Source: Diatrype stigma (taxonomy: Eukaryota > Ascomycota > Sordariomycetes > Xylariales > Diatrypaceae). From it: a stretch of 64,000 nucleotides of DNA. Below the pieces are notes generated by a model that saw only the letters and a list, made by a program, of their open reading frames with translations, ran no database searches and was not told the origin of the DNA. This document shows positions 10,288 to 21,047 of this stretch, one piece after another (within the stretch, counting starts at the first letter, position 1; each line of letters starts with the position of its first letter). The translations under genes and the position numbers were made by a program. The stretch is taken from positions 1,302,001 to 1,366,000 of the forward strand of contig JAKJXP020000001.1 of NCBI GenBank assembly GCA_022225965.2, written 5' to 3'.

Positions 10288-13200
10288 TCACTTCTTTCCC
10301 CGCGCCAGTAACCTTCCATGCAATTCCACCACAACATCGCTCCAGGACTCACTCTGACCTTGCTCCTCCTTCGTGACCACCTGACTGTCAATGCGCGATG
10401 CAAGATACTCAACAACCTTGTCCACCTTGAATTGTTCTCCGTAGATGACTTGGGCCTGGGGAACGACGGCGACACTAACCCCCTCCCCAGAGCTCTGGCC
10501 GTGCAATGCAAGGGTAATCTGGACTTTCGTCTGCAATGGGGCCAGCAGCAACGTCGAGCGGATGGCAATTGATGCATCTGAAGTTCGGACGACGTTGGTT
10601 TGAAAAGTGGAGTTCAGGAGCCGCACGTTGTCCGAGACATGATTGGCTTTCTTCCATGCCCCACTTACCACTTTCAGTAACTCGCTGATCTTGGTTTGAG
10701 ATTGCGCTAAACCGCGAACGTGATCCCTGATACACTGGATGAAGAATTCCTTTTCTGGGGATGCGGGCTGTGGGTTCTGATCGCGATTGGCTGCGATGTA
10801 CCAGAGATCAATCCGCGAATTAGGCTTAGCGCCTTGGAATGAAGAAATATCGAAGACGAGTTCGATTTCCTTCTGATAAGTCATGGAAACTGTAGTACCA
10901 GCGATGCCTGTGATTGCCCAGCCATGCTGTTTTTCGAGATCCTCGACTCTGGCTAGATAGAGCATTTGATAGTTAGCATTGCAGACACAAGATAGAAGAT
11001 GCACACCCAGATAAACAATCAAGACTGACCTCTGAGAGAGCTGATTTCCTTCGAAGTCCAGCCTCTGCACTCCTCGCGAATCTTCTCGGCTTCCTCGATG
11101 TCTGCGAGGCATTCCTGCTTCTTCTGTGACATGACGCCGATGGTAGATTCTGTCTCGTTCAATTGCTGTCGTAGTTCCTCGATCTTCTGCATCTTCGTAC
11201 GAACATCGGCGTCAATTTCCGTCAGGTCGGCACGCGCAGCTTGCAGATCCTCAGGGTCGCAATCAGCCAGTTCTCGGGAAATGGCCTGAAGGTTGTCGTG
11301 TTCCACTTGCAGTGCTTCAATCCTTTTCAGCAGTGCTGGCAGTGCGGAGTCGAGTAACTTTTGTTCCTTTTGGAGAAGCTGCTCGTCCGAGTCCATGCCC
11401 TCGGCAATCTTGACCAACCCCTCCTTGAGACCATCTTGAAGCTGGGTACGCCATTCGTACCACATTGCCTTGCTAAGCAGGCGAGCATGTGTCTTGACAT
11501 TCTTGAACTGGTTGTCCATAAGGATCTTGAACTCGGGTGTCGCTGACATGTATTCCTTGAACAGTGGCGGATTCTCTTCAAAGGTTTCCGTCTCGATCTC
11601 CCGCACGATGCGGCGGCCCTCGGAGATGTATTTCTTCAGCTCTCGGCAGGACTATGGCTTGTCAGTACGAATTGCATCGCTTAGAGACACAAGGAAACTC
11701 ACATGTTGATACAACTCCAACATAGGCACAGTACAGGCACCGGCTACGATGCAACTTTCTAGCGAGAGATCTTCTTTGGCAAGACCGCTGCTTGATCTCC
11801 GTGAGCTGGGCGCTTGAGTATGTCGCCGTTTAGTAGTAGTCAATTCCATGAAGCGAATATTGGTCATGTTCAGGAAGTCTTGAAGGTGTATATGCTCTCC
11901 ATCTTCCTCTGCTTGTGCCTCGGGGTCCTGAATGATGTGCGTATCCTCGAAATTGATTGTGTTCGTGGCCTGGTCGGATTCAACATCTTTGTAGCGTCCC
12001 TTCCCGCGGGGAGAGGATGCTGATCGCGATCCCTTCTTCGGCGAGAAAGATAATGTAGGTGTGGAAGTATTCACGTCAGCTTCCCCTAGCACGCTTCTAG
12101 TCGAGCGAGTCAAATGGCCAGTAGTTTCTTCTCTCGAAGGTGGTGCGTGAAGTCGGACATTCTTGACAGGGCTACTCTGGTGGCCTTTGAGTCGCTTGAC
12201 ACCGTCTTGCAACTCACTGTCGTCCTCGTCCTCATCAAGCTCAGCCGGACGTTTTCCAAGTAAACCTTTAGCACTACCAACATGCAAGCTCTTTCTTCCT
12301 TTGCCTACACCCTTGCCCGCATTTTTCTTGGGGGTCATGCTCGATATCATGTCTTTCAGATTCGCCGTTGTGTTCTCATCGTCTGCGCCATCGGCTTCTC
12401 TCTCGAGAATGCTGCGCGCGTTCTCCTTTTCTGCCTCCTCCCGACGCTCCTTGTCGATCTCTTCCTCGATAACTCGGGGGTCGGCAAACGTAACGCCTCG
12501 TGTGGCTCCACGAGCCGATCGAGGAACAAATTCATCTGCTGCTTCACCGATAGATCCGCGCCGCTCAAGTATTTCCGTGATCTTTGGAGAACCAAGGCCG
12601 GGTCTATCGGCACCTAGGCCCGACAGACGCCGATTCTGTGGGGTCAACACAATTTGGGGCGTCGATACACCGGTAGAGGGATTGACTTGGAAGAGAGATG
12701 CGGCCTTTCTCGAAGCAGACTTAGCTGGCGAACCGGATGCTGGTGCATTTGATCGCTTTGGAGATGGTCCGCGTTGGGGTGTTTTCTTAGAAGGGGGTGT
12801 CTTTAAGGGACTTGACTGCACTTGAGACTGGGGAGTACTAGCTTTCAGGGGTGTGCCAGCTTTAAGGGGGCTAGATGATAGAGGCGAAGAATCATGGGAA
12901 GCTGGCTGGGCACGACGGGGGCTGGCGGAGGGTCTACGGCCAATGCTGCGGCGAAGTCCTGTTCCTCGGAACGCTGATAAGCCTGGACTACCCGTTTCTG
13001 ATGCTCCCGTATTGCCAATGGCCTCTGAAATGCGTCGTTTCGAGGAAGAGTTCAAAATCGGGGTGCTGTCGGACTTGTCGACCTCCTCTTCCATGAGATG
13101 CTTTGCTCTCGCCCGATCCTTCGCCGGAGATGGCCCTTTGATGATGCCACCAACGGCCGTGGTCATGTCCATTCCCGTAGTCGCGTCGGATTCGTTGTCA

Positions 13201-14981
13201 TCGTCATTTCCAGTGGAGATAATCTGTCCCAGGCCAGTTGTCATATCCATGGTTGCCTCATCATCACCAGCCGCAAGGGTGCGACGTCGGGGCACCGCGG
13301 ATTGTCTCCTTCCAGCATTCGCCTTATGTCCAGGCAAGAGGCGGCCCATAACCGTGGTGAATTCCATCGACATATCTTCGTCCTCTTCAAAATCTAGAAG
13401 ATCTTCCTGGGGTTGGGAGTCCCGCCGAATGCCCCCAATGGCGGTAGTAAGGTCCATGGTTGCCTCCTCCATAACGGAGCCTTCGTCAGGCCTGACTGGG
13501 CTGCTTTCCTGTCTCGCTTGCTGCTTAGTCCGTTGAGGAAGGATGCCGCCCAAGACGTGCGTGACATCCATGGAGATCTCCTCATCTTGTGCATCATCTT
13601 GGTACTCATCTTCATGTGATCTGTAGATTCCACCCATTGGCTTTGTCATTTCCATGTCCATATCGGTATCCATGGTCATCTCTCCATCTTCCTGGCCTTC
13701 CCCATGGTCAGGGACACCGGATCTGGCAAGCTGTTGACGGTTCTCTTGATCTTGTGCGGGACTTGGTTGCTTCGGAGCAGGCTTCTTGCCCCATCCAAAT
13801 GACGGGATAACCTCTTCTTCCTCGTCAAGGCTTTGTGTAACAGCCCGGTTAGCAGCTAGCCTAAGAGCGTCCTCTAGAGTCGAGTTGGAGTCTTCGGTAT
13901 ACCCTGAGCGAGCGGTTGCGGCGGATGCAATAGATGTTCCGGTCACCTCATCGATGTCCAGATCCATGGACATCCCGTCTGCGGAGTCACTACCGGAATC
14001 AGACCCAATGTCCTCGTGCGCCTCGATCATCCCATCCGTCACCTCCGAATCTGAGCTGTAGATGCTAGAGGCCAGCGTTTCATCTTCGGTTTGGTTGTAG
14101 CCCATAGACGAGGCGCCGGAACTCCGCCGCCTCTTCTTCTGGTGGAGGTCTCGCTGGTCATCTGGAGACTCCGGGACGATGTCTTCTGCCTGCTCCGGTG
14201 GCGTAGAGGGTGGCTCTGATGGGTCTTGATCTGCTGGCGCAGGGCGAGGGGATCGCGCCGCAAGAGATGAGGCCCTGCGCGTCGAATCCGTAGAAGTGGT
14301 TGAGTCTTGCATATATTCGACCTCATGGAAGGTATGCAGTGTTGCTTCGGCGGCAAACGAGACTCTGCGATTGGCAAGGGACTTTCGCCTAGCTTCGCGT
14401 CGATCGTTGATTTCCTTCTCCATCTGAGCCCTCTCCTTCTCTTCTCGCTCTCGCGCAGCAGCCTGCTGCTCTTCTTCAGTTCGTAGGGCGATCTTGGTGC
14501 CTGATGACCCGGGGTCGTCTGTTTGGAAAGGGTTGGGCAGGTTCTCAGTTCCTTGGACAGCCAGATGTTGGGCTCCATTGCGCGCAGATGCCTTGGGTTT
14601 GTGGGGGGGTATCTCTGATATCGGTATCGTAGGCTTCAAAATCGACCTAGGCAGAGGTTTTACGGGGGCTGCCAATGACTGGAGTGGTCGACGATGTAAG
14701 CAATACTGTAGGACCACATGCCTACCTAGATAGGTATTCATCGATCATGATGTCAAACTTACCATACGCCGGTTACCAGACCCTGACTTCAGAACATCGA
14801 TCCCACCAGGTCCCATACTCTTGCTGCGTGACTTCTTTCGGCCTCCATTACCAGCCAAAGAGCTAGCCACATCCACGGTGATGTTGTTCTCCTTTTCCAT
14901 TCTCTTTCTTACTGGCGAATGGCCAGTGGACTTTCGCGGTCGCCGCAGAGCTGGCAGGCTTGAATCGTCACGGCTCGCCAT
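10288..14981 (-). CDS. spc7: Spc7 (Spc105/KNL1), outer-kinetochore scaffold
   Basis: Exons read leftwards: 14981-14763, 14678-11703, 11651-11030 and 10952-10288, giving 1493 residues. All three introns (84, 51 and 77 bp) have GT donors, branch sites and AG acceptors, and phases agree. Spc7 is the microtubule- and checkpoint-binding arm of the KMN network. Docking motifs for PP1 are visible: SILK at residues 85-88 and RVSF at 178-181. Six MELT-type motifs (M-E/D-x-T followed by a G-x-I/L element) lie at about 415-579; in the family these recruit Bub3-Bub1 after Mps1 phosphorylation. The Spc7 core begins near LQDFLNMTNIRFMELTTTKR, crosses the second intron with a YISEGRR motif and EIETETFEENPPLF, continues as a long coiled coil and ends in the RWD-like C-terminus that binds the Mis12 complex. 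Identification is secure; the exact first exon is less so. Confidence 0.93.
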
Positions 14982-15833
14982 GTTAGCGACAGTATGCAGA
15001 TTGTGTTCACAGTAATATAGTTATGATAATGTCTTCAAAAGACGAAGGTTGTGACTGCTTTCATGTTCTGAGCTAAGTCTAACTTTACAACAAGGTGGGC
15101 AGGTGCATGTCGCGTCAGGACGACATACGACATATCGGTTTGTTTACACGATTCCCTAATCTAGACTAGCAAAATGTCATGCAGGCCAACCTAAGGCCCA
15201 GACAATTGCTAGCGCCAGGAATCCATTTAATTGTCAGCACAGCCACAGCCCACTAGCAGCGAGTTCACTACTGTAGTTCACTGGCATTGATTGACAGCCA
15301 CTTAAATGTATGCACCTCATTGACACAAGCTGACAAAGTGATCAATTTTAGATGTCACCAAGGAGTTGGTTGAGGTCAATAATTGTAACTATTCAGACCC
15401 ATGCATATTGAAAGAAGCCGTTGGATTATTCGTGCAAAATTTGAAGTCCTATACATGAGTAGTAGGACTTGGAAGTAGTGCTAGCTGCCTAGGTAAATAC
15501 GTACTGCCTATCGCGACTGCCCAGGTGCCATTGTTCTCAAGCAGAGCCACAGGTGGCTGGATCTAGTTAGTCTAAGCACTTCCATTCGAACTAGCTGTGG
15601 GTCAAGGGAAACGCTCTGGCCGATAGTGGTTATCATTGGCTCAAACCCCTCGCTTGCCCCATCCCACACAATCTCTAGATTTTACCACAAAAAATCAATC
15701 AGCTTAGCCCATCTTTTTCTGATTGACCGAATCTCCATCTGCGAAAGTGAACATCCGGGCCTTCAACCACCAAACGCATCAACACGATTCCGAATCCACG
15801 AACCTTCTGCGATCTCGACAACCCATCGCAAAA
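14982..15833. promoter_or_regulatory. bidirectional spacer between spc7 and rps11
   Basis: These 852 bp separate the start codons of two divergent genes and must hold both promoters. I see no ORF of note. The rps11-proximal 200 bp are pyrimidine- and A-rich (for example tttttctgattgacc near 15714), as in many fungal ribosomal-protein leaders. A CCTAGGTA octamer lies at 15488-15495. Confidence 0.6.
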
Positions 15834-16667
15834 ATGGCCACGGAATTGACTGTTCAGTCGGAGCGTGCTTTCCAGAAGCAGCCCCATATCTTCCTTAACT
15901 CCAAGGTTAAGGCTAAGACTTCCAGACCCGGCAAGGTAGGATGCCTCTCCCTCACCAGGCACAGATGGTCATCTGGCGATACGCAGAAACTGACACTCTG
16001 AGTAAAGAATGGACGCCGTTGGTACAAGGATGTTGGTCTAGGATTCAAGACCCCCAAGACGGCGATCGAGGGAAGCTACATTGGTATGTGAAGTCAGGTC
16101 GAAATTTCGCGAAATCCAACCCACGAATCCCATGCCCTAGTCCCTTGGACACCCACGAGCGCATCAGATCCACAACACGGGGAAATCATGGAGAAACAGG
16201 GACCAAGAAAGGGGCCGAAGACGAGGACGCGATCGCTAATCATAATGGCATCTTAGACAAGAAGTGCCCTTTCACGGGTCTCGTGTCCATCCGTGGCAGA
16301 ATCCTAACCGGCACCGTCGTTTCCACCAAGATGCACCGAACTCTCATTATCCGCCGCGAATACCTCCACTTCATCCCCAAGTACGCCCGTTACGAGAAGC
16401 GACACAAGAACCTGGCGGCGCACGTCTCGCCCGCCTTCCGTGTTGAGGAGGGTGACCAGGTTACCGTCGGCCAGTGCAGACCCCTGAGCAAGACTGTACG
16501 TCCTCCGATTATCTCAGTCCTGTCATCGGGATGACTACCACCGAAGGTCCATCGGGTCGTCATTTTTTCTCGCGGTTGCTAACCTACATCTCCGACAGGT
16601 CCGATTCAACGTTCTCCGTGTACTTCCCCGAACTGGCAAGGCTGTCAAGAAGTTCAGCAAGTTCTAA
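15834..16667 (+). CDS. rps11: 40S ribosomal protein S11 (uS17)
   Basis: Exons are 15834-15935, 16008-16083, 16257-16495 and 16599-16667; introns are 72, 173 and 103 bp. The spliced product is 161 residues, the usual eukaryotic S11 length. It starts [16 protein letters not shown] and shows the family hallmarks [50 protein letters not shown] and the terminal [12 protein letters not shown]11 binds 18S rRNA in the body of the small ribosomal subunit. All splice sites are consensus and in phase, and the second intron has a GCTAAT branch site. Many introns near the 5' end are typical of highly expressed fungal ribosomal genes. The identification is secure. Confidence 0.97.
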
Positions 16668-17719
16668 GTTAGGGATGTTTTTCCTTGGCATCAATGGCGT
16701 TGTCGCATGAGGGTTCTTCATGATCTGAGATTTGGAACGGGTGGTTCGTTCATAGGCTCATGCTACGGAACAGAATTGGCTTTACCGGCTATTCTGAAAA
16801 TGAAAAACGGATACTACACACACTTTATTACGACCTAAACGTCCCAACATGATTGATTTACGATATCCGTTGGCAAGAACCATTTCAATGTCAACTACGC
16901 AGAAACCATTGAACGTGATTCCAAGTGACTCGAGCATGCGTACAGCTTCTTTGCACAGTTCTTTATCTACGAGACATTCGCTCTGTGCTCTGGCGTATTG
17001 TTATTTTGAAGTACTCTCGTCTCTATCAACTGGGTGAAGGACATGTAGTACTCGAATATACAGAAGAGAGGGACGTGCTACGCATCCCAGATGTTTATTT
17101 AGAGCTGCATTATTGAGCTATGGACCTACACAAGGAAGATAGCATAACCAGCGGAATCTCAAATCCCCGTGATCCAGCATATGTATAAGGAACTCTCAGT
17201 AAACCAGTTGTTGAGCTTCCATTGAAAGCCACGTACTTCTCAAGTCAACATATCTGCGTTGCAGTTCAATCCTTAGTATCACGAACCCCACGCTTGTAAT
17301 ATCTGGGTAGTTATATTCCTACTGGATAGACGCATATGTAGCTCCTAGCCTTCGGTCACTGTTTGCTGGCTTGCCGTGGTGTTCAGAAGAGCAAACCGAG
17401 AAAATGTTCTCCTTGATTTTCATATACGAAGTGATCATTGAAACCCTATAGCCAAGAATTGACAATGACACTCTGGGAGCACAAATTATCGATTTGTACC
17501 AAGTCCAGGTAGTTGATGTTTGGCAACCAATCCCGCAGACAAACTCAGTATAACGTCATTTCCTGATAAGTGCATATATCCGCCATCTAACTCATTTTTC
17601 TTTCCCTCACTTCTGCAAAACCAATCAGTCGCAAAGCCGTCGAAGCAGATAACGAACGTCGATGTGAAATTGCCCCGGCCGACCGTCAAAATCTCGCAAT
17701 ACCGCGCCTGTGACACGCG
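16668..17719. other. spacer between rps11 and the CX9C-protein gene
   Basis: No gene is seen. It should contain the rps11 3' UTR on the left and the promoter of the rightward gene at 17720. Short frames of up to about 60 codons are present but have no recognisable features. Confidence 0.55.
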
Positions 17720-18954
17720 ATGGGGTGGTGGGATAGTCTCTGGCCCTCGAGCTCGAGCGCCGAAGACCCGCTGCGAAAGCTCGATCCCAAGCTCCGAGAA
17801 TTTCTGGAGAAGGAATCGCCGATAAAATACACCACCACTCAACAACCACAGCAACAGCAACAACAGCAACCAAAACAGCCACCAAAACCACAATCACAAA
17901 CCCCTGCGCAAGCCGAGACGACGACGACGACACCAGCAGTGCCGGCGGCGAGCCAGTTTCAAGATGGGCGGTACGCGCACCTGTGGAAGACGTACCGGCC
18001 CCTCGCCGAGGTCGAGGCCGAGACTAAGAGCGACCACGAGAGGCTGATGGACGTGCTGGAGGGCTACAAGGAGCGCCGGAGCCAGATCGGTCGGGCGGCG
18101 CTGGAGAACTGCGCCCTCGAGCAGGTCGACTGGCGGTCCTGCATGTCCAACCCGAGCATGGCCGAGCGCATGACCATGTGCCGCACCCAGGTCCGGAAGT
18201 TCGAGCGGTGCTACATGATGCAGACGGTACGAACAGTTCCCCCCTCCCCCGGTCAATCCCTTCTGTATTTCCGTTCTGTCTGGCTTGTTCCCTAGCTACC
18301 TAGCAATGGTACCACTACTACCCATATCTTGTCAAGCATCTTGATGTTCTCGTCTCTTTTCACCCGCAGTGTTAGCTAACGAAATGCCCCGCACGCCCCG
18401 GCAAGCAGAGATTCCTCAAAGCCCTAGGCTACCTCTCCACGCTCGATCGATCGCCCGAAGTCGAAGAGGAGATCCAGCTCCACGCCGACAAGCTCTACCA
18501 CCAGCTGATGGAGCGGGAGGCCGAGATCGAGCAGGCGAAAGCCGAAGGCCGGCCCCTACCGAAATTCAGCCCGCTGCTATCGACGGCGACGGCAGCGGCA
18601 ACGGAAACAACACCCGTCAAGAAACCCACCACACAACAGCAACAAGAGCCCGAGTTCGAGCTCACGCCGGACCAGCAGGAGACGCTCCGCAACAAGCTCG
18701 AGAAGACGCCCGAGGAGGACCGGCCGGCCGAGGAGGCGGCCTTGCGGGGCGAGTGGCGCGCCAGGCGCGAGGTCGCGTCGCGCGTGCAGACCCTGTGGAC
18801 TCAGCAGGAGCGGGAGAGGAGGGAGAGGAAGGAGAGAGGCGAGCAGACCACGTGGGATCGGCTCGCCGGCGCCTTCAGCAGCACAAGTGGCAGCGGCAGC
18901 AGCGGCAACACTGCCAGCGGTGGTGGTGCCGGGGAGGCGGCGGGTAAGAAGTGA
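17720..18954 (+). CDS. twin-CX9C (CHCH-type) protein with Gln-rich and coiled-coil segments
   Basis: Exons 17720-18226 and 18409-18954 are joined by a 182-bp intron with a GCTAAC branch site, giving 350 residues; the junction is phase 0 and reads MMQT then RFLKALGYL. The start MGWWDSLWPSS is followed by a conserved-looking DPLRKLDPKLREFLEKE, a Gln/Pro/Thr-rich linker (about 40-75), then a cysteine module: C131-x9-C141 and C154-x9-C164. This is the twin-CX9C spacing of CHCH proteins, many of which are oxidised in the mitochondrial intermembrane space by the Mia40 relay. The C-terminal half is charged and helical and ends in a Gly/Ser tail. The length and the MGxxxS start (possible myristoylation) are unusual for a small intermembrane-space protein, so location is open. 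Confidence 0.8.
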
Positions 18955-20773
18955 GTGGTTCGTGCAAATGCGCATGATGCCCCTTCGCTACAGGAAACCC
19001 ATACAGATCTCACCGCGTGGTTGGGCGGGTGGGTAGATTGGCGTCCGAGAGCAGGGCACTCTCGCGAGAGGGTCCACATCTACATACTGTAAAGCTTCGC
19101 TTTATCATATCAGTGAGATGGATCGAGGATTCGAGCTTGGGGAAAGCAACCTAGCACCTGGAACTGGCTTGGACTCCGCAAGTCGACCCTATCCCGCTAG
19201 TCACTTTCTGTTAGATGAGCAAGGTCCATGAGCGTTGGCAGCACGGCACGCTATGTAGGTGGTTATGATGCTGTACTATACTATGTGTACCTATCTGATG
19301 ACCATGATACTACTTAACGAGAAAAGAAAGACTCCCAAACACCCCTCAATCTAGACTTACTTGCTTCGTTGCAAATCGGCGTATGCTAAATAGTATTTCA
19401 CTCGCCGCATCTAGTGAGATAGCTAGCCTGTTTCCCTAGGTATGGGGGTCGATGCTCTACTTCCCTGCCTACTAGGTACTATACCTAAGCGATGTGTGCA
19501 AAGCCATCCTGCAATGCGATGCCCCAAGGCTTGGCTATGGAAGCGGCACGGACTCCACAATCTAAAAATGCGCAGTGTAACCATCACTCGGAATGGCTAC
19601 AATTACCCGGTCCCTAGACATGCAACACATGCCTACTATGGATGTAACTAAGGTTGTCATCCTATGGCAGAGAATACAGTTTAGATAAGTAAGGCATCGA
19701 AGTCTCGCGAGATCAGGCTATGCAGCTTCGTCGTCGCAGTCATTAAACCAGGAGGCAATCAAGACTGATGATTGACCGACACAAACTTCAGCGTGCCATA
19801 GACCTCACGCTGAGCTTCGCATTCGTAATTGATCGTAAGCACGACAACAATGTGATTGACATCAGAAAGAATGCAGTTGTATAATCGGAAATTTCTTACA
19901 ATGATGCCAAGCTGGGATCAAATCAATAGGGCAAGAATTGAGATGCTTGGTACGATATATAATAAAACCTCAAGCTTAAAGCAATGGATTCAGGATGCTC
20001 TATAATAGAAGGCGGAATACCTAGTTCGCTGGTAGGAAACCCCGGGCGTCTGTGCATCAAAGGGTCGCCGAGACTCGCCAAGAGATCGCCAAGACGGGTG
20101 ACAGAAAGCTTAACTCAGCGAATGGACCCAGATTTCGACGTTAACTGGATTGATCCAACGTTTAACTTTGGATGTTGTTTGTTAAAGGAAGAATCGACCA
20201 TTCCCATAATCAATTACGCGGTCCCATAACGTGTAAAAGCGACGATATCCAGGAAAAAGCAAGAAGGATATCAATCGCGAGACGTGTAATTACCGGTGCA
20301 AGTAAAAGCCTCAGAGGTACCATGAATGTATCTCCCGTATCTGCAAAGTTCATCACGGCGCAACTGAGGGCGGGCAACCAACCCTCCCCCAAGCTGAGGT
20401 GAGCAAGCGATGTGATGTGATATGATATGATATATCAATATAGGTGGTGGTCAATCAACTGGCATCTAACATCTCTCATCAAATCGCCAATCCCGGCACC
20501 CATCCATCCTACTAATAACCAAACAAAATAACTCCGTCCGGTATTTCCCGTCCCTCCCCAACCATCAAAACGGCGTCGATTCAAACTCGTCGTTCCAATC
20601 GTCTAGTGAAGAAAAAATATGCTGCTGATGCATCCTAGGTTGCACGCGCTTATACCCGGTGGTGTCAGACGGCGAGGTCATGAGGGGTGCCCAAAAAGAA
20701 GGCTCCGTTATTACCCTCAACCGGCGGCGACCACCGACATTGCTTCGAGCTGGACAAGCAAGGGGAAGAGAAA
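18955..20773. other. intergenic, convergent side
   Basis: This lies between the ends of two convergent genes. No gene is seen. A (gatat)-rich stretch occurs near 20412-20442, and a CCTAGGTA octamer occurs at 19435-19442. Confidence 0.55.
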
Positions 20774-21047
20774 CTAGCAGCAACCTTCGTTGCAAGCGCA
20801 GAGACCGCAGCAGATCTCACATCCGGCCTCCTCACCACCTCGGAGGGTCATCTCGGGTTGAGGTTCCGCAGCCTATGTAGGTCAGGTCAACCGCATTGTC
20901 AGCTTGTTCGGTCTGCGTTGAGAGGGTGTTCTTTCTATCTTCTTCTTCTTCAACCAGGTGATCACTTACGGGCTGCTGGGTGATGACGCCGTCGGTGACG
21001 GTCATCTCCATCGGAGGCTGCTGCTGAGGTTCCATGGGAGCGGGCAT
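20774..21047 (-). CDS. small cysteine-rich-tail protein, 58 residues
   Basis: The exons are 21047-20970 and 20872-20774, with a 97-bp intron (GTAAGT donor, GCTGAC branch, CATAG acceptor) in phase 0. The first exon gives 26 residues rich in Pro, Gln and Met (start MPAPMEPQQQPPMEM). The second gives 32 residues ending CEICCGLCACNEGCC directly before the TAG stop. Seven of the last fifteen residues are cysteine. A Q/P-rich head with a compact C-terminal Cys cluster resembles the small CYSTM-like/palmitoylated tail proteins of fungi and plants, but I do not claim membership. There is no signal peptide, so it is not a classical secreted effector. Clean splicing and the stop exactly after the Cys cluster make it likely to be real. 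No function can be assigned. Confidence 0.65.
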
